Below are positions 1 to 7,276 of a stretch of 64,000 bases of DNA, piece by piece. The stretch is from JAHEEL01 sp039715165. GTDB taxonomy: Bacteria; Actinomycetota; Acidimicrobiia; Spongiisociales; UBA5794. The stretch covers positions 1 through 64,000 of the forward strand of contig JBDLHX010000001.1 in the NCBI GenBank assembly GCA_039715165.1. Direction: 5' to 3'. The notes beneath the pieces were generated by a model, which saw nothing but the letters and a program-made list of their open reading frames with translations, was not told the DNA's origin and did no database searches. Positions within the stretch are counted from its first letter, which is position 1. Each line of letters opens with the position of its first letter. A program made the position numbers and the translations under genes.

Positions 1-20
1 ATCGGCAGAGCCGATGCGCG

Positions 21-73
21 TCCCCCCGTCCCTTCGGTCCGGGGGGACATGGGTTGTGGGGAGATGTTCGCTC
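21..73. repeat. dispersed hairpin repeat, copy 1
   Basis: Positions 21-47 can fold into an 8-bp stem (TCCCCCCG with CGGGGGGA) around an inner CTTCGG turn. Positions 28-73 match 28098-28143, inside the imuA leader, with only a few mismatches (shared core GTCCCTTCGG, then GGGGGGACATG and GTTGTGGG). Two copies in 64 kb suggest a dispersed genomic repeat. The rest of 1-278 holds no convincing gene: overlapping frames exist on both strands but none resembles a family I know. Confidence 0.55.
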
Positions 74-278
74 TCGTCCGAGAGTCCGTGGATTGAGGCT
101 GCGTGGGGGAGACTTCGAATGGCTCGCTTGCTGTGGGCGTTCACTTCGATCGTGAGTAGCCAGGTTCGCGGAATCGCTTCTGCGGTAGGGCTCTCAACTC
201 GGCCACCAACAAGAAACCGCGGATCCAGGCTTCGTTGGGGGACAAGCCCGTGGCCTGTCGTCTCATTCCTGTCACAGG

Positions 279-297
279 CGTGCAATACGTTGCACGA
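279..297 (+). promoter_or_regulatory. yifB promoter with perfect dyad, probably leaderless
   Basis: Positions 279-296 form a dyad CGTGCAA-TACG-TTGCACG with perfect 7-bp arms. A -10-like TACGTT (286-291) lies in its centre and ends 7 nt before the ATG at 298, the spacing expected if transcription starts at the A of the start codon. No Shine-Dalgarno sequence is visible. A repressor bound to the dyad would cover the -10, so this is a candidate operator for the yifB-dprA-xerC-whiG operon. This is inference from spacing and symmetry. Confidence 0.5.
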
Positions 298-1770
298 ATG
301 ACTGCAACGATCACCTCGAGCGCCATCATCGGTGTCGAACCCCACCCTGTTCGCGTCGAAGTCCACATCGGCGGCGGCAAGCCGGGTTTCATCATCGTGG
401 GGCTGCCGGACGCCGCCGTGCGCGAGGCCAAGGAGCGAGTGCGGGCGGCCTTCACGACCACAGGCGATACCTTCCCGTCGCGTCGCGTCATCGTGAACCT
501 CTCACCCGCGGATCTCCCGAAGGTGGGCACGGCATACGATCTCCCCATCGCTCTCGGCGTCCTGGCCGCAGACGGGAAGCTCCCGGCCGGGGCGACCGAC
601 GTCGTCGCACTCGGCGAGCTCGCACTCGACGGCTCGGTTCGTCCGGCTCGCGGCGGACTCGGAGCGGCACTCGTTGCCCGTGACCTCGGCAAGACCTGCC
701 TCCTATCGCTCGACTCGGCGGCGGAGACTGCCGGCAGGACGGATCTCGGCGTCCGCGCCGTTCGCTCCCTCTCGCACGCCATGGAGGTGGCCAGGGGAGA
801 GCATGCGGGAGACCCGGTCGAGCCGGTCGTATCGGCGGCGGGCGAAGCACCAGACCTCAGCGAAGTGCGCGGGCAGCACGCCGCGCGTGATGCCCTCGAG
901 GTCGCGGCCGCCGGCGGACATCACTTGCTCTTCCGCGGCGCCCCCGGCTCCGGGAAGACGATGCTTGCGAGGACGCTCCCAGGCCTTCTGCCCCCGCTCA
1001 TCGACGCTGAAGCGCACGAGGTCTCGCTCATCTGGGCGTCTGCCGGACGTCCGCGGCCCGACTCGACGACGCCGCCGTTTCGCGCACCACACCATTCTGC
1101 GTCGATGGCTGCATTCATCGGTGGGGGATCGGGGGTCCCCACGCCGGGTGAAGCGATCCTTGCCCATCGGGGCGTTCTGTTCCTCGACGAACTCGGGGAG
1201 TTTCCTCCCCAGTTGCTCGACGCTCTCAGAACGCCGATCGAGGATGGAACCGTCGTAGTGGCGCGGAAGGGAGCCACCATTGAGTTCCCATGCAGCTCCC
1301 AGGTCGTCGCAGCGACGAACCCCTGTCCCTGCGGCTACGAGGGCGATCGAATCAAAGGGTGCGAATGCACCGAGTCGATGAAGGCTCGGTACAAACGGCG
1401 GTTCTCCGGACCGTTCCTCGACCGCTTCGATCTCCAGGTCGAAGTCCCGCGGCTTCGCGTCTCAGAGCTCGGGGGACCGCCGGGGGAGAGCTCGAGAGTG
1501 GTTCGTGACCGCGTTGCCACCGCCCGACGGCGACAGCTCGAAGAACGCGGCCATCTCAACCGGGAGCTCGGCCGTGGCGATCTCGACCAACTGACATGGA
1601 CGGACGCTGCGCGTCGCACACTCCAGGAGGCCGCGTCGGGCGATCGGCTCACTGCGCGGGGTTGGGATCGTGTCCGCCGTGTCGCCCGGACCGTCGCGGA
1701 CCTCGACGACTCAGATCCCGTGACGAGCGAGCACGTCTCGACGGCGCTGCGAATGAGGGTGACGCTGTGA
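298..1770 (+). CDS. yifB: YifB/ComM-family AAA+ ATPase (Mg-chelatase-like)
   Basis: This 490-residue protein has the full YifB architecture: an N-terminal LonC/S5-like domain (PGFIIVGLPDAAVREAKERV near residues 20-45), a ChlI-type AAA+ module with Walker A GAPGSGKTML near residue 215 and Walker B VLFLDELGEF near 293, and the cysteine cluster NPCPCGY near 340 typical of the family. ComM, its Gram-negative relative, is a hexameric helicase that aids branch migration during natural transformation. The ATG at 298 is preferred to the upstream TTG because alignment to the family begins there (MTATITSSAIIGVE). It overlaps dprA by 4 bp (GTGA), so the two are translationally coupled, which fits a shared DNA-uptake or recombination role. 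Confidence 0.93.
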   Translation: MTATITSSAIIGVEPHPVRVEVHIGGGKPGFIIVGLPDAAVREAKERVRAAFTTTGDTFPSRRVIVNLSPADLPKVGTAYDLPIALGVLAADGKLPAGATDVVALGELALDGSVRPARGGLGAALVARDLGKTCLLSLDSAAETAGRTDLGVRAVRSLSHAMEVARGEHAGDPVEPVVSAAGEAPDLSEVRGQHAARDALEVAAAGGHHLLFRGAPGSGKTMLARTLPGLLPPLIDAEAHEVSLIWASAGRPRPDSTTPPFRAPHHSASMAAFIGGGSGVPTPGEAILAHRGVLFLDELGEFPPQLLDALRTPIEDGTVVVARKGATIEFPCSSQVVAATNPCPCGYEGDRIKGCECTESMKARYKRRFSGPFLDRFDLQVEVPRLRVSELGGPPGESSRVVRDRVATARRRQLEERGHLNRELGRGDLDQLTWTDAARRTLQEAASGDRLTARGWDRVRRVARTVADLDDSDPVTSEHVSTALRMRVTL

Positions 1771-2657
1771 GCCGCGACGACCGCCTCCGGCTTGCCTTCG
1801 CCGGGCTTCACCCCGATCGTGCCCGGCAGCTCAGGGAGCGCTTCGGAGGAGCGGGCGGCGCCCTCGCGGCAATCGAGCAGGGGCGGGCGAAGGCCTCGCC
1901 TGTGATCCGATCGAGTGCGGCCGTGCCGGCACCCGATCGGAAGGAGACCCTCGCAGCGATGGGAATCGAGGCGGTGTTCCACGGCGACGAGCCCTACCCG
2001 GCCCACCTCGACCGATTCGAAGACGCACCAGACGTCATGTTCGTCCGGGGCCACCTGCCCAGCGATCCCGGCGTCGGCATCGTCGGAACGCGGCGGTGCA
2101 CTGCCTACGGCCTCGACCTGGCGGATGCGTACGGCAGGGTGGTGGCACTGGCCGGGTGGCCGGTCGTCTCCGGTCTCGCCAGAGGGATCGACGGAGCTGC
2201 ACATCGGGGCATGGTCGGGGAGGGCGGCGTCGGCGTGGCGGTGCTCGGGTGCGGGATCGACGTGACGTACCCGCGCGAGCACCGCCGGCTCGGCGAGCAG
2301 ATCCTCGAAGCAGGCGGAGCCATCGTGACCGAGTATCCGCCGGGGACTCGCCCGGATGCGTGGAGGTTCCCGCCCAGGAACCGCATCATCGCCGGTCTCT
2401 CTGCAGCGGTGGTGGTCGTCGAGGCGGCTCAGACGGGTGGAGCACTCATCACAGCCGTCAAGGCCGCCGAGTACGGAATCCCCGTCTTCGCGATGCCGGG
2501 GGACGTCGACCGGAAGACATCGGAGGGGACGAACCGTCTCATCCGCGATGGGGCGTTCCCCGTCTTCGAACCCGAGGATCTCATCGAAGAGCTCGATCTC
2601 ATCTACGGCCTGGCTCCGCGGCGGGCCGCAGAGGTGGTCGCGGACAAGGGTCGTTGA
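1767..2657 (+). CDS. dprA: DNA processing protein DprA
   Basis: DprA loads RecA onto incoming single-stranded DNA. The 296-residue product shows the Rossmann-like signatures VGIVGTRRCTAYG (about residue 102), SGLARGIDGAAHRG (about 134) and GCGIDVTYPREH, then PPRNRIIAGLS and the TGGALITA segment. The GTG start at 1767 overlaps the yifB stop and removes an unrelated N-terminal shadow sequence. The C-terminus ends soon after the Rossmann domain (RRAAEVVADKGR), so the winged-helix domain found in many DprA proteins seems to be absent. It sits between yifB and xerC, the usual actinobacterial order. Confidence 0.93.
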   Translation: MSRDDRLRLAFAGLHPDRARQLRERFGGAGGALAAIEQGRAKASPVIRSSAAVPAPDRKETLAAMGIEAVFHGDEPYPAHLDRFEDAPDVMFVRGHLPSDPGVGIVGTRRCTAYGLDLADAYGRVVALAGWPVVSGLARGIDGAAHRGMVGEGGVGVAVLGCGIDVTYPREHRRLGEQILEAGGAIVTEYPPGTRPDAWRFPPRNRIIAGLSAAVVVVEAAQTGGALITAVKAAEYGIPVFAMPGDVDRKTSEGTNRLIRDGAFPVFEPEDLIEELDLIYGLAPRRAAEVVADKGR

Positions 2658-2685
2658 CCTTCTCGACCGATGTCACCACCATGGC

Positions 2686-3567
2686 ATGATGCGCAACGGG
2701 GGAATCGACGCAGCCGTCGACGACTACCTGATACGCCTCGACGCCGAACGCGGGCTCTCGCCCCACACGGTCGAGGCGTATCGCCGCGACCTCCGACAGT
2801 TCACGACGATGTGCCACCGGCTCGGTCTCGAGCGGCTTGACGATGTCGAGCGCCGCACCGTGCGGCGATTCCTCTCGCAGCTCACGTCGCTCCGCTATTC
2901 GCGCCGGTCGGTCGCGAGAAAAGCGTCCGCTGTTCGAGGCTTCCTCGACGACGCGGCCAAGCGCGGGAGGATCCCGGCGAACCCGGCCGCGGGCATACCT
3001 CAACCGAAACGCCCCGGGACCCTCCCGAAAGCCATCCCGGCGCCGACGCTTGGACGTTTCCTCGACGACCTCGATGGCTCGGACCCGATCGAACTCAGGG
3101 ACCGGGCCCTGCTCGAGGTGCTCTATGGGACGGGCCTTCGTGTCTCCGAGCTTGCTGCTCTGACGGTCCGGGATTTCGACGGTGCCGACTTCATCACCGT
3201 CAAGGGCAAGGGCAGCAAGGACCGGGCGGTCCCGGTCGGGGACAAAGCAAAGTACGCCGTGTCTGCGTACGTCGATCGGGGAAGGCCGGCGCTGGCCGGG
3301 CCCAACTGCGGCGACGCGCTGTGGGTGGGAGCGCGGGGCGGTCCACTCGACCCGCGAGGAATCCGACGGGTCGTTCGCGCGCGTCTCGGCACCTTCCCTC
3401 ACGCCCTTCGGCATTCGTACGCCACACACCTGCTCGAACGCGGCGCCGATCTTCGGAGCGTGCAAGATCTCCTCGGACACTCCGATCTGGCAACCACGCA
3501 GATATACACTGCCGTCACCCGGGAACATCTCAGGAAGACGTATGAGCGGAGCCACCCACGTGCATGA
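2686..3567 (+). CDS. xerC: tyrosine recombinase XerC
   Basis: This site-specific recombinase of about 293 residues resolves chromosome dimers at dif with a partner recombinase. The N-terminal SAM-like core-binding domain (LSPHTVEAYRRDLRQF) is followed by the catalytic domain, with Arg in TGLRVSELA (about 151), Lys in GKGSKDRAVP (about 175), the HALRHSYATH box (about 239-248), His in LLGHSDLATT and the nucleophile Tyr in QIYTAV (about 273). All are intact. The start may be ATG 2686 or 2689; the open frame upstream is only a shadow of dprA. The 3' end overlaps whiG by 26 bp. Confidence 0.93.
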   Translation: MMRNGGIDAAVDDYLIRLDAERGLSPHTVEAYRRDLRQFTTMCHRLGLERLDDVERRTVRRFLSQLTSLRYSRRSVARKASAVRGFLDDAAKRGRIPANPAAGIPQPKRPGTLPKAIPAPTLGRFLDDLDGSDPIELRDRALLEVLYGTGLRVSELAALTVRDFDGADFITVKGKGSKDRAVPVGDKAKYAVSAYVDRGRPALAGPNCGDALWVGARGGPLDPRGIRRVVRARLGTFPHALRHSYATHLLERGADLRSVQDLLGHSDLATTQIYTAVTREHLRKTYERSHPRA

Positions 3568-4330
3568 GCGAGGCGAAGACGAACTCGCCGCGCTGTGGGA
3601 GCGATTCAAGGAAGACGGCAACGAGCGTGCTCGCGAAGGCCTCATCCTCCACTTCGCCCCGCTCGTCAAGTTTGTTGCCGGCCGCCTCGGTTCGGGCCTC
3701 CCACGCAACGTAGACCCGGCTGATCTGGCCTCCTACGGGACATTCGGGCTGATCGACGCGATCGACAAATTCGAGCCGGAGCGCGGGTACAAGTTCGAGA
3801 CATACGCGGTGAACCGGATCAAAGGCGCCATCCTCGACGAGCTCCGGGCACTCGATTGGGTACCGCGATCGGTGCGGGCACGGGCACGTGAGATCCAGCG
3901 CTCGATGGCTGAGCTCGAACACAGTCTGCAGCGGTCGGCGACCGAGCAGGAGCTCGCCGATCACATGGACCTCGCGGTCGGAACCCTCCGCAATCAACTG
4001 GGCGAGTTATCCACCCTCGGCTTCGTTGCCCTCGACGAGCTGCTCAACCCCGATGAAAGGGATTCCGCCGCCGTCGGGGATGTGGTTCCGGACTCGGGGG
4101 CACTCGATCCGAGCGGCTCGTTCGAACGCGACGAGACGCGCTATCTGCTTGCAGACTCGATCAATCGCCTCCCAGAGCGCGACCGGCTCGTCGTGACGCT
4201 CTACTACTACGAGGGGCTCACCCTTGCCGAGATCGGATCGATCCTCAACGTGACCGAGTCGCGCGTGTGCCAGATCCACACGAAGGCGGTCCTGAGCCTC
4301 AGGAACCGGTTCATAGAGCCGAGCTACTAA
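3542..4330 (+). CDS. whiG: RNA polymerase sigma factor, FliA/WhiG family
   Basis: This 262-residue alternative sigma factor has regions 2 (LASYGTFGLIDAIDKFEPER and YKFETYAVNRIKGAILDEL), 3 (ATEQELADHMDLAVGTLRNQ) and 4 (LPERDRLVVTLYYYEGLTLA, then the HTH TESRVCQIHTKA). Region 1 is lacking, as in the group. In streptomycetes WhiG controls sporulation, and its relatives elsewhere control flagella. There are no flagellar genes in this window, so the regulon is unknown. ATG 3542 is chosen for an AGGA 8 nt upstream; GTG 3560 in the same frame is possible. Last gene of the yifB operon, followed by a composite repeat. Confidence 0.88.
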   Translation: MSGATHVHERGEDELAALWERFKEDGNERAREGLILHFAPLVKFVAGRLGSGLPRNVDPADLASYGTFGLIDAIDKFEPERGYKFETYAVNRIKGAILDELRALDWVPRSVRARAREIQRSMAELEHSLQRSATEQELADHMDLAVGTLRNQLGELSTLGFVALDELLNPDERDSAAVGDVVPDSGALDPSGSFERDETRYLLADSINRLPERDRLVVTLYYYEGLTLAEIGSILNVTESRVCQIHTKAVLSLRNRFIEPSY

Positions 4331-4394
4331 CCAGCTCCAAGCTCCAAGCCGCAAGCGGCAACGCCGGATCGACTCTTGCAGCTTGGAACTCTCA
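4331..4394. repeat. composite intergenic repeat A (CTCCAAG words)
   Basis: Directly after the whiG stop lies a tandem of GCTCCAA-type words (CCAGCTCCAAGCTCCAAGCC, 4331-4350, plus GCAAGC). An imperfect complementary arm (GCAGCTTGGAACTC, 4378-4391) follows after a 20-nt loop. The RNA could form a long imperfect hairpin, so it may act as a terminator between whiG and the rpsB promoter. It belongs to the family with copies near 11.6, 14.3, 16.1, 28.2, 30.3, 56.4 and 59.2 kb. Confidence 0.6.
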
Positions 4395-4400
4395 GTCCGT

Positions 4401-4430
4401 TTCGATCTACAGAAGCCGCCGCTCTACACT
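4401..4430 (+). promoter_or_regulatory. candidate rpsB promoter
   Basis: A TACACT -10 hexamer at 4425-4430 is preceded after 18 nt by a weak -35 (TTCGAT, 4401-4406). It lies just downstream of repeat A and gives a leader of about 100 nt before rpsB. Confidence 0.4.
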
Positions 4431-4470
4431 TTCGCTCAATTCGCACGTCCACTACAAGCCCCCGAGGTCG

Positions 4471-4527
4471 GACCGCGCATGCGGTCTGTGGGGTGTTCCG
4501 GGTGGGCGGAGGCGTGAACCCGAACAC
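4471..4527 (+). promoter_or_regulatory. structured rpsB leader (two hairpins)
   Basis: The rpsB 5' leader can form a 6-bp hairpin GACCGC-GCAT-GCGGTC (4471-4486) and a 10-bp hairpin GTGTTCCGGGT / ACCCGAACAC (4493-4503 with 4518-4527, one bulged C). The second ends a few bases before the AGGAGG ribosome-binding site. Ribosomal protein S2 represses its own rpsB-tsf mRNA in other bacteria through leader RNA; whether this is such a site is inference from the structure and position. Confidence 0.45.
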
Positions 4528-4539
4528 AGGAGGAACCAC

Positions 4540-5394
4540 ATGTCAGTGGTGAGCATGCGCCAGCTGCTCGAGGCCGGAATGCACTTCGGCCACCAGACCC
4601 GTCGTTGGAACCCGAAGATGCGTCCGTACATCTTCACCGAGCGCAACGGCATCCACATCCTCGACCTTCGTCAGACGCTCGAGCAGATCGATGCCTCCTA
4701 CAAGCTCGTGAACGATGCTGTGGCAGACGGCGGAACTGTGCTGTTCGTCGGCACGAAGAAGCAGGCCCAGGGCGCGATCGAAGAGTCCGCCACGAAGGCC
4801 GGTATGCCGTACGTGAACCATCGCTGGCTCGGCGGCATGCTCACGAACTTCCAGACGATCCACAAGCGGATCCTCTACATGCTCGAGCTCGAGCACATGG
4901 AGACATCCGGCGAGATGGAATCGCTCCCCAAAAAGGAGCGCCTCCGCCTGCGGCGCGAGCTCGAGAAGCTCCACACCGTGCTCGGCGGCGTGCGGGACAT
5001 GAAACGCCCGCCGAACGTCGTGTTCGTCATCGACATCATCACTGAGCACATCGCCGTCGCCGAAGCAAACCGGCTCGGTATCCCGGTGATCGCGATCGTT
5101 GACACGAACTGCGATCCCGATCCTGTCGACTACGTCATCCCAGGGAACGACGATGCCATCCGGACGGCCTACCTGATCGGTGACGCCATCGCACAAGCGG
5201 CGAAGGATGCTCGCGAGACCCGCGAGGCCGGCAGCAAGGACGCTCCCCAGAAGGATGCTCCTAAGGAGCCGACCCCTGAGCCCGCACCTGCAGCTCGGAC
5301 CGATGTCGTCATCCTCGATGAGATCCAGGCGGAGAACGCGACGAGCGAGCCCGAAGCTGCCGAAGCCACCGAGACTCCGAAGGAGACCGCGTGA
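4540..5394 (+). CDS. rpsB: 30S ribosomal protein S2
   Basis: The 284-residue protein has the full S2 core: MRQLLEAGMHFGHQTRRWNP at the N-terminus, VLFVGTKKQAQ, YVNHRWLGGMLTNFQTI, and PNVVFVIDIITEHIAVAEAN. The last 60 or so residues are an Ala/Pro/Glu-rich acidic tail, a common actinobacterial extension. ATG 4540 follows an AGGAGGAACC Shine-Dalgarno sequence. It overlaps tsf by 4 bp (GTGA). Confidence 0.97.
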   Translation: MSVVSMRQLLEAGMHFGHQTRRWNPKMRPYIFTERNGIHILDLRQTLEQIDASYKLVNDAVADGGTVLFVGTKKQAQGAIEESATKAGMPYVNHRWLGGMLTNFQTIHKRILYMLELEHMETSGEMESLPKKERLRLRRELEKLHTVLGGVRDMKRPPNVVFVIDIITEHIAVAEANRLGIPVIAIVDTNCDPDPVDYVIPGNDDAIRTAYLIGDAIAQAAKDARETREAGSKDAPQKDAPKEPTPEPAPAARTDVVILDEIQAENATSEPEAAEATETPKETA

Positions 5395-6008
5395 CCGACT
5401 TCACAGCCAAGGACATCCAAGCCCTTCGCCAGGCCACCGGCTCGGGGATGATGGACGCGAAGCGCGCCCTCGTCGACACCGGCGGCGACGTGGAACGCGC
5501 CAAGGAACTCCTTCGTGAGCGGGGCCTCGCCGATGCAGCGAAGCGCGCCGGACGCAGCCAGACCGAGGGAGCGATCGGGTCATACCTGCACCAGCAGGCC
5601 GGACGCCCCGTCATCGGCGTGATCGTGGAGCTCGCATCCGAGACGGACTTCGTCGCGAAGAGCGGCGAGTTCCAGGAGATCGCCAACGACATCGCGATGC
5701 ACACCGCAGCGGCTCGTCCGCGTTGGATCACCCAGGACGACGTGCCTGAGGATGCCATCGAGGAGGAGAAGCGCCTCATCGCCGCTCAAGCGACCAACGA
5801 AGGGAAGCCCGAGCACATCGTCGAGCGGATCGTCGAGGGGCGGCTCAAGAGCTTCTTCGCCGACAACGTCCTCTACGACCAGGTGTTCGTGAAGACCGAG
5901 CAGTTCGATGGAACGGTCGGTGAGCTCGTCAAGCAGCTTGCAGCGAAGATGGGTGAGAACATCAGTGTCTCGAAGATGGCCAGGGTGGCCGTCGGCGAGG
6001 AGGGCTGA
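5391..6008 (+). CDS. tsf: elongation factor Ts
   Basis: EF-Ts recycles EF-Tu by displacing GDP. The protein has the UBA-like start (DIQALRQATGSGMMDAKRAL) and the diagnostic SETDFVAKSGEFQ motif. At 205 residues it is the short form, with a reduced second core domain, like that of thermophiles and many actinobacteria. The GTG start overlaps the rpsB stop, and its TGA overlaps the pyrH ATG by one base, so rpsB-tsf-pyrH are tightly coupled. Confidence 0.96.
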   Translation: MTDFTAKDIQALRQATGSGMMDAKRALVDTGGDVERAKELLRERGLADAAKRAGRSQTEGAIGSYLHQQAGRPVIGVIVELASETDFVAKSGEFQEIANDIAMHTAAARPRWITQDDVPEDAIEEEKRLIAAQATNEGKPEHIVERIVEGRLKSFFADNVLYDQVFVKTEQFDGTVGELVKQLAAKMGENISVSKMARVAVGEEG

Positions 6009-6709
6009 TGCGCCGGGTCGTTCTCAAGCTCTCCGGGGAGGCGTTCGCCGACCGGGAGATGCAGTACGGGATCGATCCGGACATCGTCGCACGGGTGGCT
6101 GAAGAGATCGCTTCCGTCCACAGCGAAGGCTATGAGATCGGGATCGTTGTCGGCGGCGGGAACATCTTCCGGGGCATTTCGAGTGCCGCCGGAAACATGG
6201 ACCGCGCGAATGCCGACTACATGGGCATGCTGGCGACCGTGATCAACGCTCTCGCTCTTCGCGACGCACTCGAACGGGCCGGTTCGCCGGCGCGTGTGCA
6301 GACGGCGATCACGATCCAGCAAGTTGCCGAGCCCTACATCCGGCTCAGGGCGATGCGACACCTCGAGAAGGGTCGAGTCGTCATCTTCGCGGGAGGAACC
6401 GGGAACCCGTTCTTCACGACGGACACGACCGCCGCGTTGCGCGCAGCGGAGATCAACGCCGACGTGGTGCTGAAGGCAACGAAGGTCGACGGGGTGTACG
6501 ACAGTGACCCGATGACCAACCCCGACGCCGAACTGATGACCAATGTCAGCTACATGGATGCGATCCAGCGGCGACTTCGGGTGATGGACAGCACCGCCAT
6601 TACGATGTGCTTGGAAAACGACCTGCCGATCCGCGTGTTCAACATGAACCGTCCGGGCGAGATCGCAAGGGCCGTGCGTGGGGAGGATGTCGGGACACTG
6701 GTTCGCTGA
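6008..6709 (+). CDS. pyrH: uridylate kinase (UMP kinase)
   Basis: PyrH makes UDP from UMP and ATP in pyrimidine synthesis. The 233-residue protein is a standard amino-acid-kinase fold: RRVVLKLSGEAF at the N-terminus, GIVVGGGNIFRG, MLATVINALALRDAL, VVIFAGGTGNPFFTTDTTAA and KATKVDGVYDSDP. The GC context and codon use match its neighbours. It is followed 9 bp later by frr. Confidence 0.97.
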   Translation: MRRVVLKLSGEAFADREMQYGIDPDIVARVAEEIASVHSEGYEIGIVVGGGNIFRGISSAAGNMDRANADYMGMLATVINALALRDALERAGSPARVQTAITIQQVAEPYIRLRAMRHLEKGRVVIFAGGTGNPFFTTDTTAALRAAEINADVVLKATKVDGVYDSDPMTNPDAELMTNVSYMDAIQRRLRVMDSTAITMCLENDLPIRVFNMNRPGEIARAVRGEDVGTLVR

Positions 6710-6718
6710 GGAGGCGCC

Positions 6719-7264
6719 GTGATCAAGGACCTGCTGCAAGAAGCCGAGTACAAGATGGACCAGGCCGTCGTGCACACGACCCAGGAGTTCGGTGGAATCC
6801 GGACCGGCCGTGCCAACCCGGGCCTCCTCAATCGCATCAACGTCGACTACTACGGCACGCCGACGCCGCTTCAGCAGATAGCGGGCTTCTCAGTGCCGGA
6901 GGCCCGCCTCCTCGTCATCCAGCCGTACGACAAGACGGCGATCACCGCGATCGAACGAGCCATCCAGGAGGCGGATCTCGGTCTCAACCCGTCCAATGAC
7001 GGGAACGTGATTCGGCTCTCGTTCCCGTCGCTCACCGAGGAGCGGCGCAAGGAGCTCATTCGCGTCGTGCGACACCTCGCCGAGGACGGCCGTATCGCGA
7101 TCAGGAACGTGCGCCGCCACTGCAAAGTCCGGATCGAAGGCGAGGACGTGTCGGAAGACGACATCCGGCGCGCTGAGAAGGTGCTGCAGGAGAAGACGGA
7201 CGCGCACATCGAACGCCTCGACGAGATCCTCGCCACGAAAGAGGAAGAACTCCTCGAAGTCTGA
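6719..7264 (+). CDS. frr: ribosome recycling factor
   Basis: RRF splits post-termination ribosomes with EF-G. The 181-residue product matches the family throughout (FGGIRTGRANPGLLNRINVD, IQPYDKTAITAIERAI, SNDGNVIRLSFPSLTEERRK). The GTG start at 6719 is supported by a GAGGCG-type ribosome-binding site. In many bacteria the next gene would be uppS; here cdsA follows directly after 12 bp. Confidence 0.97.
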   Translation: MIKDLLQEAEYKMDQAVVHTTQEFGGIRTGRANPGLLNRINVDYYGTPTPLQQIAGFSVPEARLLVIQPYDKTAITAIERAIQEADLGLNPSNDGNVIRLSFPSLTEERRKELIRVVRHLAEDGRIAIRNVRRHCKVRIEGEDVSEDDIRRAEKVLQEKTDAHIERLDEILATKEEELLEV

Positions 7265-7276
7265 CGGAGGCCTCGG

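Noticed and set aside
141..782. Minus-strand frame of 213 codons at the left edge
   Set aside because: It runs antisense to the conserved 5' half of yifB, has Arg/Ser-rich shadow composition and no motif.
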